NCBI RefSeq assembly: GCF_052115385.1
Contig: NZ_JBFRGP010000014.1
Location: 66,206 to 130,205 of the forward strand
Length of the DNA stretch: 64,000 bases
DNA from: Dyella_D sp052115385
Lineage (GTDB): Bacteria; Pseudomonadota; Gammaproteobacteria; Xanthomonadales; Rhodanobacteraceae
Direction of reading: 5' to 3'
A model generated the notes under the pieces. The model saw only the letters and a program-made list of their open reading frames with translations. It did no database searches and was not told the origin of the DNA. Below, one piece after another: positions 25,254 to 35,023 of this stretch (its first letter is position 1; every line of letters starts with the position of its first letter). The position numbers and the translations under genes are program-made.

Positions 25254-25300
25254 AATTAAATTACATTCAAAGGCCTTTCAATACAATTTAATTTTGTATT
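25254..25300. promoter_or_regulatory. hipBA operator-promoter region
   Basis: An AT-rich inverted repeat spans 25254-25293, with 20-base arms centred on AGG/CCT and 17 of 20 positions paired. A nested perfect palindrome AATACAA, seven bases, TTGTATT lies at 25280-25300. It starts three bases before the hipB ATG. The composition differs sharply from the GC-rich surroundings, as expected for a HipB-controlled promoter. Confidence 0.7.
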
Positions 25301-25362
25301 TCCATGCTCGATTGTTCAGATTCAAGCCAGCTCTTCGGCCGCGGCCCTGGCGATTCCACCGC

Positions 25363-26166
25363 TCACCCGAACACCACCACGCTCTGCCGGCTCAATGCCA
25401 CCGCCTCCCCCTCCGGACTCCACAGCGTGGCGCTCTGGTTGAGATAGCCGCCGTGCCCTGCGGTGACTTCGGTGTCCATCAGCCACAGGCCTTCGCGGGC
25501 CGGACCGAAGTCGTCGGTCAGCAGTTCCAGGGTCCAGGTGAGTGAGCTGGCCATGGTCGGCTGCTTCAGCATGGACAGCCCTGGTGTGGGGACGATGTCG
25601 GCATAGCCGATGATCTGCGCTTCGCCCAGCGCACCGGGGCCCGCATAGGGTTCGTCGCGAAAGCCGACGTAGATGCCGGTCCTCGGTTCCTCCCTGCCTT
25701 GAAAGATCGACACGCCACCGAGCCAGCGTGTCGCCACGTGCTGGGTAAAGGCCGGCGCGATGCCCTCGACATAGACGAAAGGCTTGGCGGCTTCCACCGG
25801 CGGCAGCTCTGGCCGCGGCGGTTTGATCTCCAGCACCGACGAGCGCGACTCACCGAAGACGCCCATCACCAGGCAGGCGGTCTGCCCCTGGGCGAGGATG
25901 CGCGCCTCCACTTGCGTCACCGATTTGCCACGGCGCAACACGCTCGCCTCCACCCGCACCGGCCCCGGCGCAACCGGCGCGATAAAGCTGGTCTGCAACA
26001 CGCGCAAGGGCACGCCCGGCGGCACCAGGTCGCGCATCGCGCGCACCACCAGCGCCGCCTGCAGGCCACCGAAGATGGTGCGGCCCTGGGCCCAGCTCTC
26101 GGGCGCGTCGGCGATCCAGCCGCCATCGTGCGGACGAACGGTGGCGAGCACTTGCGAATACAGCAT
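25363..26166 (-). CDS. Acyl-CoA thioesterase family protein (double hotdog, TesB-like)
   Basis: A 267-residue protein with two hotdog halves. The first half has IFGGLQAALVVRAM and the second GVSIFQGREEPRTGIYVG followed by IGYADIVPTP. The C-terminal GLWLMDTEVTAGHGGYLNQSA segment matches the TesB-like active region, where an Asp, a Thr or Gln and a Gly-rich strand activate water to cleave acyl-CoA. The frame continues to 26196, but GGAG eight bases before the ATG at 26166 marks that start. The gene is divergent from the beta-helix gene across 254 bases in which I see no other gene. The physiological acyl-CoA is unknown. Confidence 0.82.
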   Translation of the reverse strand: MLYSQVLATVRPHDGGWIADAPESWAQGRTIFGGLQAALVVRAMRDLVPPGVPLRVLQTSFIAPVAPGPVRVEASVLRRGKSVTQVEARILAQGQTACLVMGVFGESRSSVLEIKPPRPELPPVEAAKPFVYVEGIAPAFTQHVATRWLGGVSIFQGREEPRTGIYVGFRDEPYAGPGALGEAQIIGYADIVPTPGLSMLKQPTMASSLTWTLELLTDDFGPAREGLWLMDTEVTAGHGGYLNQSATLWSPEGEAVALSRQSVVVFG

Positions 26167-26420
26167 GTCGGTTCTCCAGGAGGTCATCAAAACCATGCGT
26201 CGTCGATCGGCGATTCAGCGAAATGCTCCGGACAGTATCGAGAAATCGTGATGCCTTCGATGCTTCGCGAAATCTCCCGCATCCCAGCACATGACGAAGC
26301 CATACACCCGCAGTACTACTGCGCGGCCTTGCGCAGCGAGCTGCGCTTTTCCGGCGCCAGGCAAGCTCAGTTCCGCTGGCTTTCTCGACCGTACATCCAC
26401 TCCACTCGATCAACGGTGCC

Positions 26421-27401
26421 ATGATGTTCACACGACAAAGCAACCCGACGCCTGGCTTTATCCCGCTGCTCGCCGCACTGGTACTGGCGCTTGGCAGCGG
26501 CAGTTCGAGCGCCAGATCCGCCGCCACGAAACACAGCCTGCTGCCCGCCCTGAGCATGGGCTGCGGCGATTATGTTTCGTGCGGCTTTCCCAGCGCCGTC
26601 AATACCGGCGTGCTGAAAGGCACCACGCTCAAGCCCATGTCCGGCGGCGCCGACGGCATCAACATCACCCAGGACGGCACCGTCATCGATGGCGCCGATA
26701 TCACCGGCTGGATCAACGTCAGCGCCAATAATGTCACGATCAGGAATTCGCGGATCAGCACCACCGGCTATTGGGGCATCATGCTGGCCGAGGGTTATTC
26801 GGGATTGAAAGTGCTTAACTGCACCATCGTCGGCGTGGTCGGACAAGGCGCCGACAATGGCGGCGAAGACTACGGCATCGCGAACTATGGCGGCCCCGAT
26901 GTCGAGATCGCCTACAACGACATCTCCGAGTTTGCGCACAACTTCGCCGGCAGCAATGGCTACGTGCACGACAACTACATGCACGACATGCAGGCTTTCA
27001 TCTACGGAACGGGCACGGACTACGCGCACCTCGAAGATGTATACGATGGCGGCAACGACACGCGTCCGCTGATCCTGCGCCACAACACCTTTCTCGACCA
27101 GGTCACCGGCGACCGCGGCGAAACCGCGGCGGTCTACGCGACTGACGATTTCGGCCCCTTGAGCAACGTCACCATCGACAACAACTGGATGGCCGGCGGC
27201 GCCTATGCGCTGTATGCGGGAAGCCGCACCGGGAATTCCACCAACATCCACGTCACCAATAACTACTTCTCGACGGTGTATTTCGCGAACAGCGGCTTCT
27301 ACGGGCCATTGGGCGCGTACGATCCCCAAGGCTCGGGGAATGTCTTCAGCACCAATGTATTTGCCGATGGCCCGAATGCGGGACAGCTCATCACGCCTTG
27401 A
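26421..27401 (+). CDS. Secreted right-handed parallel beta-helix protein
   Basis: A 326-residue exported protein with a signal peptide (about residues 1-35). The body is made of beta-helix coils, visible as repeated inward Asn/Val/Ile patterns: VIDGADITGWINVSANNVTI, IRNSRISTTGYWGIML, LKVLNCTIVGVV, VEIAYNDISEFAHN, VTIDNNWMAGGAY and IHVTNNYFSTVYF. These folds are usually carbohydrate lyases, hydrolases or binding proteins. I cannot assign catalytic residues, although the clustered Asp residues in YGTGTDYAHLEDVYDGGND could bind metal or sugar. A double ATG lies at 26421/26424. No operon partner is evident; comF lies convergent. Confidence 0.72.
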   Translation: MMFTRQSNPTPGFIPLLAALVLALGSGSSSARSAATKHSLLPALSMGCGDYVSCGFPSAVNTGVLKGTTLKPMSGGADGINITQDGTVIDGADITGWINVSANNVTIRNSRISTTGYWGIMLAEGYSGLKVLNCTIVGVVGQGADNGGEDYGIANYGGPDVEIAYNDISEFAHNFAGSNGYVHDNYMHDMQAFIYGTGTDYAHLEDVYDGGNDTRPLILRHNTFLDQVTGDRGETAAVYATDDFGPLSNVTIDNNWMAGGAYALYAGSRTGNSTNIHVTNNYFSTVYFANSGFYGPLGAYDPQGSGNVFSTNVFADGPNAGQLITP

Positions 27402-27429
27402 GCGGACCGTGTGAGTCGCACCAGTGATG

Positions 27430-28143
27430 TCAGTGCATGGGCGCTCGTGCCAGCGCCCATGCATCGACCCGCTGCACGCCCGCACGCTTGAGCAGGCGTG
27501 CGCATTCGGCCATCGTGGCGCCAGTGGTCATGACATCGTCGAACAGCGCGATGTGGTCGGGCAGCACAGCATTCTCGCGCACGGCGAATGCGCCACGCAC
27601 ATTGCGGCGGCGGGCGGTGCGATCGAGTTCGGTCTGCGCAGAGGTGTCGCGGGTGCGGACAAGCACGTCCTGCCCCAGGGGGATACCCAGCATCGCAGCC
27701 AGCGGCCGGGCCAGTTCCAGCGCCTGGTTATAGCCGCGCTGGCGCAAGCGGGCGCGATGCAATGGCACCGGCACCAACAACGCGGGAAGTTCAACCGGGG
27801 CGGGTTCCTCACGCCATAACGCGGCCAGGGTGCGCCCCGCGGCAAGGTCGTCGCCGAACTTGAAGCGCGTCTCCAGCCGGTCCAGCGGCCAGCCATAGCG
27901 GAACGGTGCCCATGCGCCATCCCACGGCGGCTCACGGCGCAGGCATTGCCCGCACATCGCCGCGGCGATCGGCAGCGGCAAGGCGCAACGCGCGCAGCAT
28001 GGACCGTTGCGCGGCAGCTCTTTCGCGCATGGCGCGCACAAATCCATGCCATCGACGCCCGGCGCGCCGCAAAGCATGCAGCGCCAGGACAGCAAAGCGG
28101 CATGTAAGAGCGCAAACGCTCGATGAAGAGGCGGAAGCGGCAT
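27430..28143 (-). CDS. comF: ComF-family phosphoribosyltransferase-like competence protein
   Basis: A 237-residue protein. The N-terminus carries zinc-finger cysteines (C22/C25, C36/C39, then C49-C53 and C64/C67). The C-terminal half is a type I PRTase domain, with the PRPP loop at about 197-210 (HIALFDDVMTTGAT) and VPVPLHRARLRQRGYNQ. ComF proteins support DNA uptake in transformation. In xanthomonads comF commonly lies near bioB, and here bioB follows about 3 kb away, with the metalloprotease genes between them. Bases 28144-28411, between this gene and the divergent metalloprotease, show no gene. Confidence 0.92.
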   Translation of the reverse strand: MPLPPLHRAFALLHAALLSWRCMLCGAPGVDGMDLCAPCAKELPRNGPCCARCALPLPIAAAMCGQCLRREPPWDGAWAPFRYGWPLDRLETRFKFGDDLAAGRTLAALWREEPAPVELPALLVPVPLHRARLRQRGYNQALELARPLAAMLGIPLGQDVLVRTRDTSAQTELDRTARRRNVRGAFAVRENAVLPDHIALFDDVMTTGATMAECARLLKRAGVQRVDAWALARAPMH

Positions 28144-28411
28144 AAGGCATGCGGCAAATGGTTAAGCATTGCTCATCCGCCGGGTCCCGCAGGAGAGCCT
28201 TGGCTCACATTTCAGACTCTCCTGATAGATACCGTGAGCAGCCTTACCTTCGACCGATCTGATAGGAAAAATCCAGTTCTTTCCTACCGCTTCGCACGGC
28301 TAGGCTCGCCGCACTTCGAAGCATCCGAAGTCGCGTTCGTACCTCGCCGGGCAGGTCGTAGACCCTGCCGCCAGAGCCGAGTGCGCCACTGTGAATTGAT
28401 GGGAGACGGCA

Positions 28412-30199
28412 GTGTTCTTCAATAGTCGGCGCGTGAAGCGCTGGATGATCGCCGCCATGGGCATGCTGGCGCTGACCATGGCTTTATCCGCAATTGCTCA
28501 AACAGCTTCACTCGCACCCAATCAGCTCGGCAGCGGCCAGCTGCCCTCTGGCTACAGCCGGATAACGTTTACCCTGGCAAACGGGAATTGGACCGGCGCC
28601 ATCCATCTTCCTGCCAAGCCCCGCAATGGCGATCAGGTGGAGATCATCAGTACCGCGCTGTATCCCAGCAGCCTGAGCAACTTCCGCACCGACCTGCCCA
28701 TCAAGAGCCTCGATATCCGCAACGGCGACCGCTTTCTCCTCACCTACCTGTCCGGCGCTGACGCGTGGACGATTTCAGGCAGCGGCATAGCCTATCTGTC
28801 GCCCAACGACAGCGGCGCCGACATGTCGGGCAAGTCAAAACGCATCACCGTCTACACCATGGCGGATGCGAACTGGCTGCGCCTGCCCATTCTGCCGAGC
28901 CACGCCAACGATGGCGACCTCCTGCTCGTGCGCTCCCGTGCAACCTATACCGCATCGATCGATTCGAGCCGCACGATGTATGCCTCCACCATGAGGCTGG
29001 CAACGGGCGATTCCTACGCATTCAAATACCTGAGCGCATTCGGCAAGTGGGTGTTGATCGACGCGACCACGCGGCAGGTCAACGCAAGGACCGACATTCC
29101 CACACCGGCCACCGCCAGAACTTCCATGCAGCTGTACGACGGCAGCTGGGTAGGCAGCGTCCGCCTGCCGGCGCAGGCCGGCGACCGCGACCGGATACGC
29201 ATTTCGTCAACGGCCACCTGGAACTCAAGAATCGAGAACAGCGGCAATGCGCCGACCGAGCCCATGCAGCTCAAGCGCGGGCAGGCGTATGAGTTCATGT
29301 ACGTCAAAGAGCGCCAGCGCTGGGTCAGCACGAGCGCACCGGATACCTACTATCTGGCCAGGAACCTCCCGAACGGCGTGGTTCCCTCGCTCACTACGCC
29401 GCGCACTTTCATCGACGTCGGCGATGCCAACTTCTGGTGGTATCTGTCGCTGCCCGATCAGCAGGCGCCCGGTACCCGCGTGGTGGTTCGGACCAGTGCG
29501 CAGTATGGATTCCAGGTGATCGGCAGCGGCATTCGCCATGCCATGAGCACCGGCGAGATGACCGCCTTCGTGGTGGATGGCTCGCGCAAGTGGAAGCGCG
29601 AAACGGTGACGATCGACCTGCTGCTCCTGTACAGCGATAAAGCGGCGGCGAAGTTCGGCGAGAGCGCCATGCGCGCGCACCTGCTGGAGAGCTTTGCCCT
29701 GACCAACGAAGCTCTCGAAAACTCAGGCGCCAACTTCCGCTTCCGGGCCAAGTCGATCCGGAAGATCGAAGCCTCCAGCAGCTGGAAAGACCTTGGAGGT
29801 CCGCTGCGCGACCTGAGGGATCACCCCCGGGCCCAGGCCTGGCGCAACGAGCTGCGCGCGGACGGCATCTACTACGTCGGCACCGAAGAGGGCTGCGGCC
29901 TGGCCTGGATCCACAGCAGCGCCGACTACATGGTCGCGACCGGATCCACCAACTGCGGAACGACGGTCATGCGGCATGAGCTGGGCCACAACATGGGCCT
30001 CGCTCATGGCGGCGAGAGCAGTTCGTATAACCAGGGCGACGTGCGCTTCGGCACGATCATGGCCGGCAACGGGATTCCGTTCTACGCCACGCCGGACCGC
30101 TACGACCCCGCAACTGGCATTCCGCTGGGTACGCCCGACCGGATCGACGCCACGCGCGCCATGAACGAATTCTCCAAGCAAGTAGCCAACTACCGGTAA
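28412..30199 (+). CDS. Secreted metzincin metalloprotease with four N-terminal repeats
   Basis: A 595-residue exported protein. The GTG at 28412 follows GGGAGACG and opens a signal peptide (RRVKRWMIAAMGMLALTMAL ... AQ). Four similar beta-type units of about 90 residues follow (starting near 45, 145, 235 and 330), each with a Gly/Asp-x-NW or SW motif, a LP-x-GD-type turn and a closing Trp (DAWTISG, GKWVLID, QRWVSTS, RKWKRET). The peptidase domain has the zinc site HELGHNMGLAH (H522, E523, H526, H532) and the Met-turn GTIMAG, as in reprolysin-like M12 enzymes. A small secreted protein gene starts 14 bases downstream. The repeats may be a propeptide or a surface-binding module. Confidence 0.82.
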   Translation: MFFNSRRVKRWMIAAMGMLALTMALSAIAQTASLAPNQLGSGQLPSGYSRITFTLANGNWTGAIHLPAKPRNGDQVEIISTALYPSSLSNFRTDLPIKSLDIRNGDRFLLTYLSGADAWTISGSGIAYLSPNDSGADMSGKSKRITVYTMADANWLRLPILPSHANDGDLLLVRSRATYTASIDSSRTMYASTMRLATGDSYAFKYLSAFGKWVLIDATTRQVNARTDIPTPATARTSMQLYDGSWVGSVRLPAQAGDRDRIRISSTATWNSRIENSGNAPTEPMQLKRGQAYEFMYVKERQRWVSTSAPDTYYLARNLPNGVVPSLTTPRTFIDVGDANFWWYLSLPDQQAPGTRVVVRTSAQYGFQVIGSGIRHAMSTGEMTAFVVDGSRKWKRETVTIDLLLLYSDKAAAKFGESAMRAHLLESFALTNEALENSGANFRFRAKSIRKIEASSSWKDLGGPLRDLRDHPRAQAWRNELRADGIYYVGTEEGCGLAWIHSSADYMVATGSTNCGTTVMRHELGHNMGLAHGGESSSYNQGDVRFGTIMAGNGIPFYATPDRYDPATGIPLGTPDRIDATRAMNEFSKQVANYR

Positions 30200-30213
30200 G
30201 GCAAGCGACGAAC

Positions 30214-30687
30214 ATGCATATTCGCCATATTTCCATTCGTGCCGCCACGGCCTTCGCGCTCATGCTCGGCATGACCACCCTCGTTCATGCGGGATCGAAC
30301 GGCGTCGCCGAAGCCATCTCGGCAAGGCCGGCTTCCTCGCATACCCTCCTCGGGGGTTTCCCGCTCGCCTACGATTTCGTTGCGCTGAGTGCGCTGAAAC
30401 CCGGCGATGGCGTTTACGTCACGCTGGTTCCCGGTGACCGCGTCCGGCTGGCGATCACGTCCGACCAGTTCATGCTGGACGGTTTCCACCGCCTCGCCGG
30501 CAGCATCGAAGATCCCAGCGAGGCCATCGCCCGCGGCCACTTCAGCATCACGCTGGACCGTGCCGGCCAGTCCATCACCGGCACGGCCGTGATGGACGAT
30601 CACGAGTACGGCTTCAGAGGTACCGGAGGGCGTGGGTATATAGAGGACACCCGGCTCGACCACAGCGCCCTGATGCAGCTTGAGTAA
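30214..30687 (+). CDS. Small secreted protein of unknown function paired with the metalloprotease
   Basis: A 157-residue protein with a signal peptide (about residues 1-26, ending VHAG). The mature part is short and predicted to be all-beta (GVYVTLVPGDRVRLAITSD, HFSITLDRAGQSITGTAVMDD, YGFRGTGGRGYIED). I do not recognise the family. It begins 14 bases after the metalloprotease stop, so the two are cotranscribed. A role as inhibitor, chaperone or accessory of the protease is an inference from this pairing only. Confidence 0.65.
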   Translation: MHIRHISIRAATAFALMLGMTTLVHAGSNGVAEAISARPASSHTLLGGFPLAYDFVALSALKPGDGVYVTLVPGDRVRLAITSDQFMLDGFHRLAGSIEDPSEAIARGHFSITLDRAGQSITGTAVMDDHEYGFRGTGGRGYIEDTRLDHSALMQLE

Positions 30688-30695
30688 GCGCCAGC

Positions 30696-30722
30696 CGGCG
30701 CCGCTGCGAAGGAGCGGCGCCG
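30696..30722. terminator. Hairpin between convergent genes
   Basis: A perfect 10-bp stem CGGCGCCGCT / AGCGGCGCCG with a seven-base loop lies between the ends of the small secreted protein gene and the minus-strand membrane protein gene. There is no U-tract. Confidence 0.5.
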
Positions 30723-30731
30723 CTGGGGGTG

Positions 30732-30938
30732 CTAGCCCTTGGGCTTGTACATCGCCGCATCCAGGATCGACCACAGGTGGATGATCCAGCCCAGCCAGAC
30801 GATCCACAGCACGCCGGCCAGCACGAACATCACGATGGCGATCAGCAGGCGCCCCTGCACCAGCTGGCCGAGGCCGGGGATGAAGAAGCTGCAGATGGCG
30901 GCGAGCACGTTGCCCGTACTGCCTTGTCCGGTGGTCAT
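30732..30938 (-). CDS. Small two-helix membrane protein
   Basis: A 68-residue hydrophobic protein. It has a Gly-rich motif (SFFIPGLGQLVQGR) and two membrane helices at about residues 10-25 and 30-52 (LLIAIVMFVLAGVLWIVWLGW), ending in a short Lys-containing tail. The PGLGQ motif before a helical hairpin resembles TM2-domain proteins. AGGAG lies nine bases before the ATG at 30938. The function is unknown. It is a single gene bordered by a hairpin and by a dispersed inverted repeat. Confidence 0.7.
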   Translation of the reverse strand: MTTGQGSTGNVLAAICSFFIPGLGQLVQGRLLIAIVMFVLAGVLWIVWLGWIIHLWSILDAAMYKPKG

Positions 30939-30984
30939 GCCTGGGCTCCTGGAAGGGCTGAACAGGTGGATCGTAGCCCAGAGC

Positions 30985-31116
30985 CGTCATTCCGGCGCAG
31001 GCCGGAATCCAGGCGCGGGGCGCTATATGGAGTGACCGCATGCAAAGGCCCGCTTTGGCATCCCAACGACAACCAGTCGTTGTCGCTACTGGATTCCGGC
31101 CTGCGCCGGAATGACG
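30985..31116. repeat. Long inverted repeat, CGTCATTCCGGC family, copy 1
   Basis: Perfectly complementary 28-base arms, 30985-31012 and 31089-31116, enclose about 76 bases. The outer ends read CGTCATTCCGGCGCAGGCCG and its complement. A related element at 36863-37055 shares the arms and parts of the internal sequence. It occupies most of the 284-base gap before bioB; a MITE-like or REP-like origin is likely. Confidence 0.8.
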
Positions 31117-31222
31117 GGCCTGAGCCATACGTTCCCGCATCGTCAACCTCGTCACCACCATCCTGGTTGACAGACGCCGCAGCGCTGCCAGACTGTCGGC
31201 CTTCCCCGCCAGAGCCATCCCC

Positions 31223-32269
31223 ATGACTCAAGCTCTCCGCCACGACTGGGCCCGCGACGAGGTCGCCGCACTGTTCGCGCTGCCGTTCAACGAGCTGCTG
31301 CACCGTGCGCACAGCCTGCACCGCGAGCACCACGACCCCAACGCCGTGCAGGTCTCCACCCTGCTGTCGATCAAGACCGGCGGCTGCCCGGAGGATTGCG
31401 CGTACTGCCCGCAGGCGGCGCGCTACGACACCGGGGTGAAGGCGCAGAAGTTGATGAGCGTGGACGCGGTGGTCGCACGCGCGCAGGCCGCCAAGGATGC
31501 CGGCGCCAGCCGCTTCTGCATGGGCGCGGCGTGGCGCAGCCCGAAGGACCGCGACGTGGCCAAGGTGGCCGAGATCGTCTCGGCGGTGAAGGCGCTGGGG
31601 CTGGAAACCTGTGCCACGCTGGGCATGCTCGACGGCGGCCAGGCGCAGACGCTCAAGCAGGCGGGCCTGGACTACTACAACCACAACCTGGATACGGCGC
31701 CGGAGTTCTACGGCGAGATCATCCACACCCGCGACTTCCAGGACCGCCTCGATACACTCGAACACGTGCGCACGGTGGGCCTGAAGACCTGTTGCGGCGG
31801 CATCGTCGGCATGGGCGAGACGCGCGCGCAGCGCGCTGGCCTGCTGCAGACGCTGGCCAACCTGCCCGAGCATCCGCAGTCGGTGCCGATCAATCAGTTG
31901 GTGCAAGTGGCAGGCACGCCGCTGGAAGGCACCGAGGCGCTGGATCCGTTCGAGTTCGTGCGCACGATCGCGGTCGCGCGCATCCTGATGCCGGCCTCGA
32001 TGGTGCGTCTGTCCGCCGGCCGCCAGCAGATGGACGACGCGGTGCAGGCGCTGTGTTTCTTCGCCGGCGCCAACTCGATCTTCTACGGCGAGAAGCTGCT
32101 GACCACCGGCAACCCGGACGTGGAACACGACCGCCGCCTGTTCCAGCGGCTGGACCTGCATCCGCTGCAGGTGGTGGAAGAAGCCGGCACGGTGCACGCC
32201 GATATTCTGGAAGACACGCCGGTCGCCGCGGGTTGCGGCACCGGTTGCGGTTGCAGCGCGGCCGCCTGA
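31223..32269 (+). CDS. bioB: Biotin synthase
   Basis: A 348-residue radical-SAM enzyme that inserts sulfur into dethiobiotin in the last step of biotin synthesis. The cluster-binding motif is GGCPEDCAYCPQ (C55, C59, C62). Further family blocks include KTGGCPEDCAYC, YYNHNLDTAPEFY and TCCGGIVGMGE. The C-terminus ends in a Cys-rich tail (CGTGCGCS). It is the first gene of a five-gene plus-strand cluster, followed by bioF 21 bases on. The bioA and bioD genes are not in the window. Confidence 0.97.
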   Translation: MTQALRHDWARDEVAALFALPFNELLHRAHSLHREHHDPNAVQVSTLLSIKTGGCPEDCAYCPQAARYDTGVKAQKLMSVDAVVARAQAAKDAGASRFCMGAAWRSPKDRDVAKVAEIVSAVKALGLETCATLGMLDGGQAQTLKQAGLDYYNHNLDTAPEFYGEIIHTRDFQDRLDTLEHVRTVGLKTCCGGIVGMGETRAQRAGLLQTLANLPEHPQSVPINQLVQVAGTPLEGTEALDPFEFVRTIAVARILMPASMVRLSAGRQQMDDAVQALCFFAGANSIFYGEKLLTTGNPDVEHDRRLFQRLDLHPLQVVEEAGTVHADILEDTPVAAGCGTGCGCSAAA

Positions 32270-32290
32270 GCGCGCGCCGGCGGCATCGCC

Positions 32291-33472
<1,182 letters not shown>

Positions 33473-33500
33473 TGGCGCGCTGCCTGCCGTCTTTCCCCCC

Positions 33501-34256
33501 ATGCCGATCGTCAATCTCTCCGCCTACAAATTCATCAGCCTGGACCAGCTCCCGGCGCTGCGCGAGCACGTGCTCGACCGCTGCCTGGCGCTCGCTCTGA
33601 AAGGCACCATCCTGCTGGCGCCGGAAGGGATCAACCTGTTCCTGGCCGGTCCGCGCGAGGCGACCGATGCGTTCATGGCCTGGCTGCGCGAAGACGCGCG
33701 CTTCGCCGATCTGGCGCCGAAGGAATCGCTGTCCGACGAGGCGCCGTTCGGCCGCATGCGCGTGCGGCTGAAGAAGGAAATCATCACCATGCGGCTGCCG
33801 ATGATCCGGCCCGAAGGCGGCCGCGCGCCGTCGGTGGCGCCGGCCACGCTGCGCCGCTGGCTGGAGCAGGGCCGTGACGACGATGGGCGCGAGCTGGTGC
33901 TGCTGGATACGCGCAACGACTACGAGACCAGCGTCGGCCTGTTCGAGAACGCGGTGGATTACCGCATCGCCAACTTCACCGCCTTCCCCGCAGCCGTCGC
34001 CGCGGATCGCGCACGTTTCGAGGGCCGCACCGTGGTGTCGTACTGCACCGGCGGCATCCGCTGCGAGAAGGCCGCGCTGCATATGCAGGACCTGGGCGTG
34101 GAGCGCGTGTTCCAGCTCGAAGGCGGCATCCTGAAATACTTCGAGGAAACCGACGGCGCCTACTGGCGCGGCGACTGCTTCGTATTCGACGAACGCGGCG
34201 CGGTGGATAAGGAACTCTCGCCATCCGCGACCGACGACCGCGGAGCGGACGCATGA
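33501..34256 (+). CDS. TrhO/UPF0176-like rhodanese-domain protein
   Basis: A 251-residue protein with an N-terminal ferredoxin-like half (KGTILLAPEGINLFLAG) and a rhodanese domain from about residue 130 (LLDTRNDYETSVGLFENA), with active-site C182 in SYCTGGIRCEKA. TrhO-type proteins carry out oxygen-dependent hydroxylation of U34 in some tRNAs. The usual Cys-rich C-terminal extension is absent, so this is a shorter form. It is embedded between bioF and bioH and overlaps bioH as ATGA (34253-34256). Whether it has a role in biotin synthesis, such as sulfur delivery, is open. Confidence 0.85.
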   Translation: MPIVNLSAYKFISLDQLPALREHVLDRCLALALKGTILLAPEGINLFLAGPREATDAFMAWLREDARFADLAPKESLSDEAPFGRMRVRLKKEIITMRLPMIRPEGGRAPSVAPATLRRWLEQGRDDDGRELVLLDTRNDYETSVGLFENAVDYRIANFTAFPAAVAADRARFEGRTVVSYCTGGIRCEKAALHMQDLGVERVFQLEGGILKYFEETDGAYWRGDCFVFDERGAVDKELSPSATDDRGADA

Positions 34257-35023
34257 GCCTGCACGTGGAAGTGCGCGGCACGGGTCCGGTGCCGCTGGTG
34301 ATGCTGCACGGCTGGGCCATGCACGGCGGCGTCATGGCGCCGCTGGCCGAGGCGCTGGAAGCGCGCTGCACGGTTTACGTGGTCGACCTGCCGGGCCACG
34401 GCCATTCGCGCGATTGCGGTATTCCACTGGAGCCTTCCGCGTGCGCCGCCGCCATCGCCGCGGCGACGCCACCAGCTTTGTGGCTGGGCTGGTCGATGGG
34501 CGGCCTGATCGCGCTGACCGCCGCGCTGGAACGCCCGCGCCAGGTGCGCGGCCTGGGCATGGTCTGCGCCACGCCGAAATTCGTGCGCGACGCAAGCTGG
34601 CCCTACGGCAGCGACCCCACCCTGGTACGCCAGCTCGCCACCGACCTGGAAACCGACTACCACGCCACGCTGGAACGCTTCCTCGCGCTCGAAGCCATGG
34701 GCAGCGCCGACCCGCGCGCCGAACTGCGCCACCTGCGCGCGCTGGCCTTCGAGCGCGGCGAGCCGGACTTGCGCGTGCTGCAGGAAGGCATCCGCATCCT
34801 GGACGACACCGACCGCCGCGCCGCCTTGCCGGACCTGGCCGTGCCCAGCGTGTGGATCGCCGGCCACCGCGACCGCCTGGTGCATCCGCAGGCGATGCAA
34901 TGGTCGTCCACTCAGTGCGGCGGCCGCTACGACGAGATCGCACGCGCCGGCCACGCGCCGTTCTTCGGCCACGCCGAGGCGGTGGCGCAGGCCCTCAACC
35001 CTCTGCTGGATACCTGGCGATGA
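34253..35023 (+). CDS. bioH: Pimeloyl-ACP methyl ester carboxylesterase
   Basis: A 256-residue alpha/beta hydrolase. The oxyanion region is LHGWAMHGG, and the nucleophile elbow is GWSMGG (S81). The acid lies in the region before IAGHRDRLVHPQAM, and the His is in RAGHAPFFGH. BioH releases pimeloyl-ACP from its methyl ester after chain extension, closing the pathway opened by BioC. Start and stop overlap both neighbours by four bases, and the bioC partner directly follows, which supports the bioH assignment over generic hydrolases. Confidence 0.92.
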   Translation: MSLHVEVRGTGPVPLVMLHGWAMHGGVMAPLAEALEARCTVYVVDLPGHGHSRDCGIPLEPSACAAAIAAATPPALWLGWSMGGLIALTAALERPRQVRGLGMVCATPKFVRDASWPYGSDPTLVRQLATDLETDYHATLERFLALEAMGSADPRAELRHLRALAFERGEPDLRVLQEGIRILDDTDRRAALPDLAVPSVWIAGHRDRLVHPQAMQWSSTQCGGRYDEIARAGHAPFFGHAEAVAQALNPLLDTWR

